Source: Chrysomallon squamiferum
Taxonomy: Eukaryota; Mollusca; Gastropoda; Neomphalida; Peltospiridae
Direction of reading: 5' to 3'
Length of the DNA: 64,000 nucleotides
Assembly: GCA_012295275.1 (NCBI GenBank)
Contig: CM022665.1
Coordinates: 6,206,901-6,270,900, forward strand
How positions within the stretch are numbered: position 1 is the first letter of the stretch; the number at the start of each line of letters is the position of its first letter. Made by a program: the position numbers and the translations under genes. Of this stretch, positions 1-13,121 are shown in pieces. The notes beneath the pieces are model-generated. The model searched no databases. It saw nothing but the letters and a program-made list of their open reading frames with translations, and had not been told where the DNA came from.

Positions 1-472
1 TCTTACTGTTCATAATTTAATCTGCAGCTAGTAAACAAAATCTGTTCATTTTATAATTTATGTTTATGCTTTAGGCTCATGTGGATGGTATCACATTATA
101 AATCTGACTGATTATTACAGATCTGTCTCAAACCATTTAAGAACAACAAAGCAGATAAACAAACATACGTACGTACACAAGCCTTTATAATGAACATTAT
201 GTAACTATGCATGTCATTGATTTTACTCTGAATACAGACATACAAGTATTTTTAATTGTCAATTGTTATAAATTAGTAACCACTACAAACACAAACATTC
301 ATACACATATATGCATCTAATTACTTTGAACAGTGACAAACACCAGTAGTTTTAATTACTGATAGTTATAATTACTAACAATTGCAAATTCAATCTATTC
401 AGTAAAGATAAAAAATGCTGTTAAGTATTCTGTCAAGTAAACGTTTACTGATTCTGATATTGTAACAATTAC

Positions 473-757
473 CCTTTTGAGAATCTTCACTCCTTTTCTT
501 GGTTCGTTTAGTTCTGTTTCCTGGAAGATGCATTCGTCGCAGTCACAGGGGGGAAGTTCCACACACACAGTGTTTTGTTCCATGTTGTACTCGATGCTGA
601 GAACACCAGCAGTACCGTCTAGCACACAGTCTTCATCAATGGGACAGAGCTGAGATTCCGACAGACTTCTGTTACTACTGTTCCTCTTCATGGCTGCTAT
701 GTCGCTGTCACTTAATGTTCTACCATTATTACAGTTAACACTGCCTGCTGCCGACAT
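473..757 (-). CDS. First coding exon of an unrecognised protein, continuing off the left edge
   Basis: Read on the minus strand, this exon starts with ATG at 757 and stays open for 95 codons to a donor (AGG|gtaatt) at 473, phase 0. An acceptor (ccccag) lies just upstream, so the exon would begin at 773 with a short 5' leader. A stop (TAG) precedes the ATG in frame. The peptide starts MSAAGSVNCNNG, has a Ser/Arg stretch (KRNSSNRSLSES), then GVLSIEYNMEQNTVCVEL and a Cys cluster CDCDEC. The GVLSIEYN...TVCVEL part faintly recalls the first strands of a C2-type beta sandwich, but this is weak and I assign no family. The remaining exons lie left of the window. A possible 5' untranslated exon ends at a good donor near 1772. 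Confidence 0.5.
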
Positions 758-1771
758 GTTTTGCAAAACTTTGCTGGGGATCAGTAATAAGTCGTATTCC
801 TACTTCGGGTCTTCCTCTGTTTCACAACTATATACAGATATTTTTTTAACTGCATGAATAGTTTTCTGGAACCTTCATTCACATGGCACTGTAGTTAGCT
901 CACAGATCCAAAATGATAAGGTTATGATAAATTATTATATTTATAGCAGGATTTTAGACCAGGCTTTCACACAGAGCACACACAAGTAAGTTGATTATAA
1001 ATCTGTTCTCCACCAGTGCTGGGACATTAATCCACACTGCTAATACAGCAAGTTTTTGTGTTCACTGCTGGACCAACAAGATCTGCACTGAAAGACTTGC
1101 TAACATTATTTAGTAAAACGTTAATGTACTCTGACTAGCTACTCAGCTCCTAGGAACAAGTATGTCTACATCATTTATGTATAACTGAAATTATAATGTA
1201 TAACACTGTCTAGATCATCCCTTCAATTATAATTATTTTCTCCAAATAGCTGGTGGCCTGTGTTTGGTCTTATTTCAGTTAATGTCGGACTTCTTTTCCT
1301 TCACAGCTCATCAACCACAACTTTAATGCCTGCCTGTGAACTGTATAGGAAACCAAACCATAATTATTTCCATATTTCTGAATGGCACTTACTGCAGTTA
1401 AGATGAATTTTGTACGATACATAAGTTAAACAAATAACTATGCAGTGGTATACAGATTTTCATAAAAATAATAATTTTAAAGAAAATTTAATTATTTGCT
1501 TTCTTTAAATTAAATTTAAAACATTATATTTTAAATTCTTAAAGTTTATTATTTAATTTCTATTCTTATTATTAATTTTTCACCTTCTTGTATTGCTTTA
1601 TATGTTTTAAAAAGAAATAATAAAAATAAACAACCTATAATATTGCTCACTGTTAAAAAGTTATTTAACAATAATTACAAAATAACAAATAATTATATAA
1701 ATTTTTAGCTAAAATATTAGTAACATCAACTTGAAAGAAAAAAATGAAGATCTACAAAGCTAGACACTTAC

Positions 1772-1900
1772 CTTTGTCTAACACTCTGTCTAATGATATA
1801 ACGCTAAAGTAAACATAGTAGTTTGTCAACACATTACACACTGAATAAAGGCTGACCTCCAGCTGGAGAGACATCAGTGTTATGAAGAGGTTGATTTAAG
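1772..1900 (-). other. Possible 5' untranslated exon of the left-edge gene
   Basis: On the minus strand the sequence GACAAAG|gtaagtgtc at about 1772 is a near-perfect splice donor. The stretch upstream of it (about 1773-1900) is more complex than its surroundings. Its reading frames do not join in phase to the exon ending at 773, so if it is used it is probably untranslated. The 5' boundary is a guess. Confidence 0.3.
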
Positions 1901-3948
1901 ATAACGCACTGTGCAAACACTTAACTACTCCAATAATGTGTAATTACTCAGTGTTCACCAACTCTCTTCTCTTACACTGTTCAATGAAATGTTATTCAAA
2001 CTTGTCATGCTACAGTGGATGCTAAATATGTCCAGACATGATATACAGCTTATGTTAATTAGGTGTTGACAACAGAACAATGAAGCATCCATCTCCAGCT
2101 AAGCAGTTCATGATTACATTGCATAAACAAGACTGATTTTTATTTTTAAAATATATTCTTTAATTTAAAAAAAAAAAAATTCTTTTAATAATAACCTTTT
2201 TTTTTTTTTTTTTTTTTTTCCGGTATGCCTGTTTGGAGCTTTCATGTAATCCAAATAAAGAAAATAATAATAATAATAATAATTTTAAAAAAAATTCATA
2301 ATAATAAAAGATAAACAAAAATGGTTTCATGTTTTTATAAAAATTAGTCAGTTTTTATTTTTAATTTTATTTCTGTTTCTAAATTAATTTTTTGTTAACA
2401 ATTATAAATTAGTTGATTTATTTTTTTTACTAAAACTATTTTTGTTAACAGCTATTTTTTACAGTACCAGCAACTTGCTTTGATAACAAATTAACACACA
2501 CACACACACATACACACATAAAAACACACACACTATTTCAAACTGCACATATTAATTTTACGGCTTCAACAATCCAACTAATTAACAAATATGCCACCCC
2601 CCAAGATATTTATAATATGTTATAATATATAATTATATTATTATTGTTTATTACACCTGTTAATATTGGTGTTACGAAACTTGAGTATTTTATTTGGCCT
2701 TGATAAGGTTCCTAATATTTTATACTTGCCAACATTTTGTGATTCATAGTATTCATTTACATAAGGAATGGAACTCTTAAATAGACATACAAATACCATA
2801 ACACTGATAATAACAGAATATTATGAACTCTCAGGAGAAGATTCAGCTTATGTTGCACGAGGTCGACCATATGATAATAATAATTTATTTTATCAACAAG
2901 TTATCTAGAATTCTATAAAAATAAAGAAAAAAATAAACTATTTAATTACAAGAACCGAATAATAAATTATCCAAATTGAAATTGTGTAGCATTGCACAAA
3001 GCTTAAACAGCATAGTTTAATTATCTAACAGGATTAATTAACAACATTTCTGATGAAATGTTGAAGTTTACAACCCTTACAGACTTCAAATAGAGCATTT
3101 GATAGAACTCACGCCAACATGCATCCACGTTTGCACCATTATCACCTATGTAAATTATATTTCTGTTATTATGCCAGGTTAGCTTTAATTTGCACCTGCT
3201 TTTTAATGATTCTAATTACCGCTATGATCAAAACCAGTCTAAACATAAAAATGTATTTCGTACTCGCTGGCTTATAGGCCAGGTTGTTCAGAACTATCCT
3301 CCAATTTGTTTTAAATATACTGGAATGTGAACACTTATAAGAAAACACAAACTCATTCATTTATTCATGAGGGTTAAGTCAAATAATAGGCCGGTCATCT
3401 GTTACAATACTTTACCTTTCAAAATGCAAAATTTAGGCTTTGATAGGATATATTTCCACACTAAACCAAAGCATATTTGTTTATCAAAAAACTTTCAGAT
3501 CAATATGCGTAAACTTTCTATTTAAACAAGCAACCACAATAAATCTTTATGCAAAAATTATTTCTGATAAAAACGCATGAATAAACTGAAATGAAAGAAA
3601 TACCTGATTGGTTTGAAAACCCGCACAGAATCAAATATACTCTCAACCAGTGTTTACATGTATGTGTAATCTGATCAGATGTACTAATGCAAAATCTACA
3701 GCCCCAGATGGTTTTGCTCAACATCAATAATTTCCAAGCTCTAGTAAGTAAATTCTTTTAACATAACAGCAGTCGCTGTAACACACTGTGGGTCAACTCA
3801 TTGACCCTACTGAAAATTTAAGTGAGGACAATCTATATATAGTATCTGCTACAAGTGTCTCAAGTTTTAAAACGGTTTCCACTGCATGACTTCTAATCTT
3901 TGTAACCAAAGTGACAAAATTAACATATGAAAAAATTTACATATGAAA

Positions 3949-3953
3949 TGAAA

Positions 3954-3984
<31 letters not shown>

Positions 3985-4072
3985 ATGAATCTATAAATGA
4001 ATAAATAAATAAATAAATAAATGAATAAATAAATGAATAAATAAATAAATAAATAAAGAAGAAGAAGAAGAA
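3949..4072. repeat. AAAT/AATG tetranucleotide repeat ending in GAA triplets
   Basis: About 30 units of AAAT with scattered AATG variants, followed by about five GAA triplets. It creates a spurious minus-strand ORF of repeated LFIY residues. Confidence 0.9.
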
Positions 4073-4907
4073 AAATCAAACTAATTTTTACTAAAATACT
4101 TGTTTTGTTGTTTAGCGATATCTTTTATCTCAAAAGGTCTGCTAAAACCAAACTTTTACTTCATCAAAATAAAATCTTTATATAACTAAATTAACATCAG
4201 GCAGCAACGATAATCAGTAAAATAAACTAAAATTCTTTCTGGAAAACAATATTGAAAATGTTCATTAAAAATGATCAAAGCTCAAAAAGTCTTAATCTAT
4301 TTAAACAATATTTCCCTCTTCCACAAGTCTTCACTGTAAAATTCAGGATGATGGTTAAATATGTTGTTTAAATCAACTTAAACAGAAGCATCACAAGAAC
4401 AGAATAGCACCTCTAGATTATAATCACATTCTGATATAATCAAAATAAATGAAATTGTTATAAACAATTTAATATCATTGTTTTTAAACACATTTTTCTA
4501 TTTGAACTTTATATTTTCTTCACTAAATGATTCAGTTTATGAAAATATTATAAAATGTATGTATTTGACACAATTATATCTTATGTATGTGATACACTGA
4601 AAAACAAAAATTTATTTTTGTAGCAATTCTAAATTTATAATGATAAAAATAATAATAATAATAAATAAAAACAAATATAAATAAAAAAAAACATTCTATA
4701 TCAAGATGGGGAATATCCAAGTTTTTCTCAAAAGGAAAGATGATTTCACTCTTCTGTCAAAATGAAATGTTTTTTGATAAAGAAGCTAAAAATACTTAAT
4801 TAAAAATATTTACACTGGTTGTGGCATACTTGTGGATCTTTGCAAACAATTAATACTTTGTGACTTCAGTCTTTAATTTTTTAACATGTTTTGAATATAT
4901 ATATATA

Positions 4908-4910
<3 letters not shown>

Positions 4911-4949
<39 letters not shown>
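4911..4949. repeat. CA microsatellite
   Basis: Uninterrupted CA dinucleotides following a short TA tract. Confidence 0.9.
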
Positions 4950-4950
<1 letters not shown>

Positions 4951-5762
4951 CAGTTAAACAATTACATGGAAAAAAATACATAAAGTTAATCTTTATATGT
5001 AGCTGATAATGTTTCCCCAATTATATTCTGAGGTAATTATTTTTGCTGTGTTAACAATCACACCATAAGCAGCTAAAAATACAGTTCATGGTCCACAAAC
5101 ACACTAATCCTAACATAAAACCAATTTCAGAATTGTTGTAAATATAGATGACGCTCAATAAAACAGTAATCCTAACACAAAATACATTTCAAGAAAGATC
5201 GTATGCAAAATTACAAACAAAAAGCTGGGATCAGTAAATATTTACTGAACTACTGTGAATACATGAAGAATTATAATAACATGGTTGTAATCTCTAGTGT
5301 ACTGTTAATTGAAACAACCATTCAGAGGAACACCATAGAAATATGTTTTAATTAAAACATTATTGAACAGTTCCACAGAAGAGTCTTATTATTAAGTGAA
5401 AATTCTGTTTGCTCACAAAAAAAGAAAATATTGTTCTGAAAACATATTAACAACTGACTAAATATATATTTCTTTATTATGAATATTTCATCTAGCAAAC
5501 CACCAGCTATTTCTAATATACATGCATACATTAAGGCATTTGTGTGTGTGCTCATGCACACACACATGGTAAGAAATCATAAAACAATAAAAAGACCTCT
5601 GTAGTATAAATTAATTTCTATTTTAATAAATACTGGACTGAATATAAACATCATAAAATATTATTATCAGCATAATAAGCATTTCTAATTCAGAGCTAAA
5701 TTAAGTGTTTATTTATTCTAATTTTTTTTTTTTTTTTTATTTATTTATTTATTTATTTATTA

Positions 5763-5802
<40 letters not shown>

Positions 5803-6914
5803 TTTTTTTACTGCAATTTAAACCATACTGTACTGATACAATTCACTCACTCTCACACATACACATACTCACATATATATATAAACACACACAGACAAAT
5901 ATATACTCACAAAGAAAAAAAGAGATGAAAGAGAGTAAAACTCGAGATGTTTTTTAAATATGATATTAAAATATTGTCTATGACATACTAATATTTAAGT
6001 AATTCATGTTATTTACATTTAGGTTTGTATAATGTTTCATATATGTTTTTTATTTCCAGGTAAAAGTCATCAGAAGAGCTAAAAGTAATTTGAGACCTAA
6101 AGGAATTAATTCTATTTGTTAAATCTGCCAGACATTTTATTTTTCCTTAAGAAAACAATAAAAAGGTCAACTTTCTGTTTGCAACTTATACAATTTACAA
6201 TGGGTGCCATGTTTTTCTCTCATCCCCCAAATGGAATAAAAATAAATAATAAAAATAAAAATACTAATAAAAACCTGTGTTGAATCAATAATGTTGTGAT
6301 AAAAGCTAAAATTGGAATTAAAAACAAAATGAAATCTAGGAAGAAGTAGCTAAAATGTGCAGTAAACAAAGACATTAAAGACTGTTATGTTTGTTACTTC
6401 CTTAAATATTGATTTCCATCAGGAACAGATATATTTATTTTTTATTATATTTGCTAGTAAAAAAGGACCAACAAACATAATAAACAATAGCATAAAATGT
6501 ATATGAGTTAGAATTAAGAGTTTTGTTAAATAAAAATCTATAATTACTTGGTATTTTTAAAATACAGAATATTGTTATATGTAATATATCATTGTTTTAC
6601 AACACATAAAGCATACCTACATTCAGCAGATTAAACTAGCTAGAAAATATAACTAAACTATCATTAACTAACAATATCAATATATTAAGTATACAATGTA
6701 ATAATTCTGAGTGGCAAATTCAATTTCATCCATCATCTTAAATAATATCATCAAAGGTCTATTTAAGATATTCCATGCTGGATATATATGATCTTGAATG
6801 ACTAGATTTGCTATTGTAGAGTGATAAAAATTTATATTCCTGTGGACAAATTTTATCTAAAAACATATTTATCTACTAGATGTGAAAATAACCACATTCT
6901 GAATTTCTGAAAAA

Positions 6915-6946
<32 letters not shown>

Positions 6947-6999
6947 ACATCTGGGTTGTAAGTCTTTATGTACAACTTATTTAAATTTAAATTTCTTAC

Positions 7000-8769
7000 C
7001 TTTTTACGTACTGGAGAGTTTCCATCACCTTCATCCTGAGAAAAATCAGACAGACTTAAATCTTCTTGAGCAGATAACATATTCATGTCTGGAAATGAAA
7101 CTTCTGGTGAAACACATGGACTGCTGTGATCAGTGATCACAAATGGCGGCAGTGGCAAAGACTTTTTGATCTGAATACAAGTTTTAGCATCAGCACCACT
7201 GTTTCTCCTTGTGTCACTGAAGAGGCCTGCTGTTTTTAAACCACTTGCAAACTCAGTGTGTGTCGCATCTACAGGTTCCTCGTCTGGATTGCGGAAGTCT
7301 ACTGCAGAATCTGCATTACTAGATCTTGTGCTACATATACTACCAAAACTATTTCTATGACTCAGTGAAGGATACTGTTTCAGCAAAGCATCATCCTCAC
7401 CTAACTGAATGCTGCTTCGAGGAGTGAAGTAGCTCTCAGAAAACATGCTGTCAGAAGCATCGTCTGTGACATATATGGCTATTGGATGATCCTTTCTTAT
7501 GTTGCAATCACTGGAGTATTCCCACACTGAAAAATACTGGTAATCTCTCATCGGTTGAATGGAAGAAATATTTGTAAATGGCATGTATGAATTATCAGAT
7601 GGGTCTGTTTCATGGTGAGAAATTCTGCGATGTCTTGGATAACTACTGGGACTTATCTGTAATGAGAAGTTGTCAGCATCAGACAGCCTTTGATTTGAAA
7701 ATGATTCTTCTAAAGGTGAAAACGTCACAGCAGACTGATCACCACTAGTACTGTTAGATCTCTGTAATAAGGAAAAGGAATCTCTTGGATTTGATTCGTT
7801 AACTTTTAAAACAGATTGCAGCCAGATGTCAACATTGTATTTGGACTGTGGAGTTATCTCTCTTTGTGAAACATAAGCTGCATCAGTGGCATACTCTGAT
7901 GACTGGTTAATAATATCTGACTGACGACTGGAAGAAGCACTTCTTAAATACAAATGTGATTTCATCTGATCTGCCTTTGGTTCTTTATCCAATATCAAAG
8001 GTTTCTTGGTGGATTTGATTTCAACTGTTATAGTAGAGCGATATTTCAAGCGATAAGACTTTTCATCTGAAGGTTGTGAATGATGTCGCAGTTTTCTCAC
8101 ATGCCACTGTCCGTCCGAATGGACTGAAGAATGAGCTGAAAGTGGAGAAAGATGCTCTGCTGACTTAGGGCTGTGAACAGATGTCAAAAAATCATGTTTC
8201 CTCTGTGAATGCAAAGCAGGATTTGCGACTTCTTTCAAATCTGTACGACATGTTTTAGTGATGTTGTCAGAAAATGATGAAGAATGTAAATTCTGCCTTA
8301 ATGTACGGGCACTTACAGCTCTAATAATCCTTTTTTTTGAATGATCACTGACCTTTTCACCAGTTTTAGATAAAACAACATACATTCTTGATACTTTTGT
8401 TTCATTGGACATTACAGCCCTAATAGGCTGAAGACATGAATTTGCTGATGACAGTAAACCCATATCAGGCTGCACAACCACCTCTTTATCATCAGTTTTA
8501 TTCATAAGTCCAACACAGTGTGCTGAATCATAGTTAGATTGTCCTGTCCAATTCCTGTCATAAATATCATTAACCTTTATGGAATAAAAATGTCTGTGAC
8601 TTTCAGAACTCGGTGACTGTCTTATCTGACTTGCATTCGTCCAAGTGGCACCTTCAGACGACTTTTGCTGTTGTTTATTTGAAATCAGATGTACATAAAG
8701 GACACTTCTAAAAGTTTTAGGCTCATTCTCATAATTGCTTGTTTTTACCTCATAGCTGTTTGTTTTCAT
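7000..8769 (-). CDS. Large Ser-rich, probably disordered protein, 590-codon exon
   Basis: One uninterrupted minus-strand frame from ATG at 8769 to a strong donor (AAAAAG|gtaaga) at 7000, ending in phase 0; beyond the donor the frame turns into AT-repeat translation. An acceptor (cattgtcag) at 8778 precedes the ATG, and an in-frame TGA between them makes this ATG the likely start. A short overlapping upstream ATG lies in the same leader. The protein is rich in Ser, Asp, Arg and His, has many SxxS and RxxS patterns, no membrane segment and no domain I recognise. Its densest motif is RNSFGSICSTRSSNADSAVD, followed by an acidic end (LSLSDFSQDEGDGNSPVRKK). It looks like the disordered N-terminal half of a signalling or scaffold protein. 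The later exons were not identified; the exon at 473-757 does not join to it in phase. Confidence 0.7.
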
Positions 8770-9446
8770 TTTTCATTCTGACAATGAAAATATCTGAAAA
8801 GAATTGAGCATTATCCTACTGTTAAAAAAACACTCCCAACAATGTATGCCAAGTACTGTCAAAACTGAACATAATGTAATTGTTGTGATATAAATGCGAG
8901 ATGATTAATGTAACAATGTTAGTGTCTACTGAGTTCACATTTGGCATGTATCAATAGCAGTCATCCATATCATCATTCTTTTAAAAACTGTTTTTAAGTC
9001 AAATAAAAGGTGACCATGATGTGTCATGGTACTATCTTCCTTTCATAAACTGTATTCATATTTCAATGAATAATGTTGTCCTGCACAGTTATCTCAGTAA
9101 TTATAGGTCTATACCTCCTACTCCTGGCTAACAAACAAAGAAATATGTTCAGTTAGTCTATTAAAACTACACCAGAAATTCTTATGTAATATAATACATG
9201 TTTAACAACATTTTAACAGTCGTTATTTATTGTACATTTTCATGTATGAAATATGAAAGCTAACAATGAATGTGTTGTGTATCTGTCAGCTAGCAAGGAA
9301 CATTATATATCTATATATCTATATCTATATCTATATCTATATCTTTCCACAGTTTTTGATAAACAACCTACCTAGCAGCATACATAGGAAATAAAAATCT
9401 GTCATACTGAGAAGGATTGATCCTGCTACCTATCATATGCTAGGTT

Positions 9447-9613
9447 AGTCAAGGGCAAAATATGGCCACTGTGTTTTTCTGAATTTCATTAGGGAAATAA
9501 CATTAATAAAAAAAAGTTGATTTTGGGGGTTTATTTTATTTTTTCTGCTGCCTGCCTGATGTTGAGCCATAGCTCAAGCCTGCTCACTTCTTGAAAAAGG
9601 TTGCCCATGCCTG
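9447..9613. mobile_element. Possible short hAT-like MITE remnant
   Basis: Left end CAAGGGCAAAATATGGCC and, on the other strand, right end CAGGCATGGGCAACCTTTTT resemble the CAGGGGTGGGCAAACT-type ends of hAT elements. The ends match only roughly, and the flanking CTAGGT is shared only in part. Treat as tentative. Confidence 0.3.
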
Positions 9614-10763
9614 CACTAGGTCTGTATTCCAGTCACTGGAAAGATCTTATGGTGGAGGAATGGACTTTACTGTAGACATCTGATTTATATAGAGGGGACA
9701 CATTAGGCGAAAAATGTCAAAATTTTAATAAACAAAATTGTTTTTTCATTTTTGACATAACCATTTAGAAAATGTACATAAAAAATGAACTTTTTCTAAT
9801 AAATGTTTCTGTTTTTTTGCAAAATGAAGTGCATATATCCAGATTACATAATAATGATGCATAACATCAACCCTATAGCCATAATAAGTGGAAAAATGGT
9901 TTATAAAACTTCATTTGTTTTGTTTTTATAATCTGTCTTTTTTTGTACTATCCTAATGTTTTTGGAAAGATGTTGTATGAAAATTATTTGAGCTAGAGTT
10001 TCTATATATTTAAAAACAAACAAACACAAAGAAAATCTTGAAAAAATTAACTATTTTTTAATATATAACTTTCTGTTGTTTCAAAATACAAATGAAAAAC
10101 ATATTATTTTTTTTATTATGATTTCTTTTGAAGTATGTAAACAAAGATTAATTTCTTTCTGATATTTTGCAGAAATCCCTGCAGTTTGAATAATTTTATT
10201 TTGATTTTATTTTGTATTATCAATTTTGTATTTATTTATTTATTTTAAATACAAAATAATTGTCGTATTAATATTAATTACTTTACATGAATTATTTGAT
10301 TTTATATCAACATGAGAATGCAATTTATCACACAGTTGTAAATTTATCACAGTTGGAAACATAATTAAGTTAAATCCTAAGTGCAAAATAAAAATAACTA
10401 CATAAAGAGCAGTCTAATAAATCAAGCTCTGAAAATAAATTATGTGTAATTTTTTATTTTTTTATTTTACTATATTTTTTTATTTTACTTTTTTTTTGTT
10501 TTATTAAACTGTTTTTGGAATCCCTGCAACTACCCATCAAAGTTGTTTTAAAACATTAAAATTGCCATTTTTATTTAAACATAAATACTCTTACATATTG
10601 TGAACTGAAAAATATAATAATTACTTCTCTCATCGATTGATTATTTGACACCATTATCTGGACTATAGTGTAACGAATGTGTAACCTTTCGTAAATAGTA
10701 TCGATGACAAAGTTACCTTTAGTAGCAAATAAATCGCCTTATATTATCTAATACAAAACATAC

Positions 10764-10830
10764 CTTGTTCCAGTGTGAAATTTAGGATTGTCTGCTCTGA
10801 TCCGCTACACTGAATAAATTCAAAGAATGT
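10764..10830 (-). other. Probable non-coding exon 1 of the 590-codon gene
   Basis: On the minus strand GGAACAAG|gtatgtttt at 10764 is a strong donor, roughly 2 kb upstream of the acceptor at 8778. The stretch before it has no ATG-led frame that joins the next exon. The 5' end is not defined; I see no TATA box. Confidence 0.4.
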
Positions 10831-12237
10831 GCACAATAACACAAACAAAAGCACCTGCGCTGTTATGACTATCGTGTTGATAACATTGAGCGACATGTTG
10901 ATGACAGCTGCATTTCAGAAACACTGCCATAGCGGTGAAAACGAAACTTTTTCGTTCGGAACATACCATTGGCAGATCAGTTTAATATACGCCTATGAAA
11001 AGTCTAAGAATCAAGTTAATTATCATGCTGTTTATAATTTTACCAAGGATTTTAATATTTGTAATTTGTTTTTATACATCACAGTTCGTAATAAATAATC
11101 GATGAAGTAAAAATTAATACGCCCAATCCACGATTAAAACGTGCTTGCATTCTTGTAAACTCAATCATTGCATAATCAGTTTCAACATATTACATCGAAA
11201 ATTATAAACTACCCTAAATGATACATAACCGAAACTAGGAGGGTGGGCATACAGCACCTGATCCCCTCAAGACGTTTTTGTTGTACTGAAATTAATTTTT
11301 TCTTGACAATATGTTTAATAATACCCACCTCTCACGTTGTCGTTTGGAAGACCTTGATCCTGTTATTAATTATTAATTGTAAAGTAATTTTGTACTGTAC
11401 ATATTCAGTGATGGTTATAATAAAAGCTCCGGTAGAGATGATGCTTAATGGATAAAGAATAAGGAAATAAAAAACAACAACAACAAACAAACAAACAAAC
11501 AAAACGCTAACGCGAGGTAGTACTTAGGAAAGAATAGAAAAACTAACAGTTAAACCGTATTATTATATCAGCGATTCTTCCTAAGAACAACAATGGAACT
11601 GAATACTAATATTTTAATGTGATTATATAATACTGTCAATAATTACAATATGTATACTGTATAGCCTACATTCTCGAGCCGGCAATGAACCATATTCTAT
11701 TTTAATGTGTAACTGTCTTAAATATATTTTCGACGATTTCAGTAATCTACCTATTTTATTTTTCGTCTGTAGCGCGTGTAGTTTAGTAACTTCCAGCACA
11801 TATTTAAGTGACATAGTTGTAAAGATAACACGTGTAGGCCTAGTGTTTAGGAATATAACATTTAGATCTTTGACAGGAGATCGGCCGCAATACATCAAAC
11901 GCAACGGTGCAGATAACACAAGCATCTGTGTCGTGAGCCCATGACATATACGCTTTTGTTTTCAGTGGATGAAGGCACAATTCATAACTTAGAGGTTTAT
12001 ATATATATCAAATAATAATAATAAAATAAAATTACAAAATAAAATAAATTTAAAAAATAAAACTGCTCCTTTTTTAACAGTTATTTTACGTGGTGACATC
12101 AATCACCTTTTTATTGATGTATGTTCACCGCCATCAGCATGAACGTTAATACTAACGACGTTTGTATGTAGTCGCGACAGTCTTAGACATAAATCTCAGC
12201 TATCACTGTAACGGATTGCTTTTATTTGTACACGATG

Positions 12238-12240
<3 letters not shown>

Positions 12241-12287
<47 letters not shown>
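12241..12287. repeat. GT microsatellite
   Basis: About 23 uninterrupted GT units. They produce a spurious poly-Thr-His ORF on the minus strand. Confidence 0.95.
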
Positions 12288-12289
<2 letters not shown>

Positions 12290-12949
12290 AGAGTGTCTAT
12301 ATATATATGTCAGCATCATTCTTAGTACCAAACAAAAAACAATATGTACGTCACTAAGTAATATCGTGAACACTGAAATAATTGCTTCATTTCTTTCAAG
12401 CTGTCTGTGTTGAGAGTGAATCCCACACATAGATGATAAATGTGAAACTGCAAAGACTGGTTTCTAGGAGCGATTAGAAGTAATTAATTGGAAAAGAAAT
12501 TTATTTGACAATAAGCTATCTTTGCCATAAAATCCACTTATTACCGGTTGTAAATTTATTACTTGGAAATATATATTGTTGTTTTGTATCAACTCTACTG
12601 TGTTTTTTTTTTTTTTTTTTTTTTTAAATAGATAAAGAATTAAATGATTTTGTTCTGTTGTATTTATATACACGTACATATAATTATTGTTATGCTCCTA
12701 TTTTTTTTCCTTCTGTGTTTATTCTCAAATGGTTTTTCCTTCTCTGTTATTAACCTGTGGTTCATATTTGTCATTATTATTATTATCGTTGTTGTTGTAT
12801 GTATGTGGTATATATGTACGCATGTTTTAGAAGATTGTGCATTTCTATTAGGATAGAAAGGTTTTCAGTATGTTGACGGTTTCATATTTGAGAACAGGTT
12901 AATTATCTGTAATCACCTGTTATTTCTGTCGCACCTCATTTCCATGCAA

Positions 12950-12957
12950 TGACGTCA
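12950..12957. promoter_or_regulatory. Palindromic CRE (TGACGTCA)
   Basis: A perfect 8-bp cyclic-AMP response element consensus sits about 95 bp upstream of the exon-like copy at 13045. Known family: CREB/ATF bZIP factors bind this palindrome. Whether a promoter is present here is not shown by the sequence. Confidence 0.35.
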
Positions 12958-13010
12958 CATTCATGTCCACAGTTTATTTTAAAGAGAATCTAAAAATATA
13001 GAAATATATA

Positions 13011-13121
13011 AACTGAATTATGTCTCCCTTTCTTTTCACGACAGAAGTATGACACTGAAAAAAACCACGTGCATTACACGTCTAAGAAAGTGGTAGCTCT
13101 GCTTGCCCAGAAGAAGTATAG
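13011..13121 (+). pseudogene. Inverted copy of the small exon at 15.7 kb
   Basis: About 110 bp match the reverse complement of roughly 15653-15758 with only a few differences, including the pyrimidine-rich acceptor (ttcacgacag) and the following exon. Read from the acceptor the copy begins KYDTEKNHVHYTSKK, passes LLAQKKYRH, then stops (TAA at 13126-13128). Similarity ends sharply at both sides. No partner exon was found on this strand, so it is either a duplicated stray exon or part of an unseen gene. Confidence 0.5.

Larger units (their letters stand above)
1901..6990. other. Intergenic or intronic AT-rich DNA without a recognised gene
   Basis: Long stretch of low-complexity DNA between two minus-strand exons. 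It holds poly-T runs (about 2199-2219), an AAAT/AATG tract (3949-4072), a CA tract (4911-4949), ATTT and ATT tracts (5735-5800) and an AT tract near 6923-6944. Short ORFs here are AT-rich or repeat-derived and none shows paired splice sites with coding character. Confidence 0.6.
9614..12900. other. Intergenic DNA around and upstream of the 590-codon gene
   Basis: Apart from the candidate exon 1 near 10.8 kb, this holds AT-rich DNA, a GT microsatellite and a somewhat more complex block at 11.6-12.2 kb with several CpGs and ORFs open on both strands (11623-11944). No ORF shows recognisable protein features. Confidence 0.5.

Noticed and set aside
3867-4079. Minus-strand ORF of repeated LFIY
   Set aside because: Translation of the AAAT repeat.
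10829-11098. 89-residue plus-strand ORF with a hydrophobic start
   Set aside because: It overlaps the presumed 5' region of the minus-strand gene, lacks a convincing cleavage site and has no splice or homology support.
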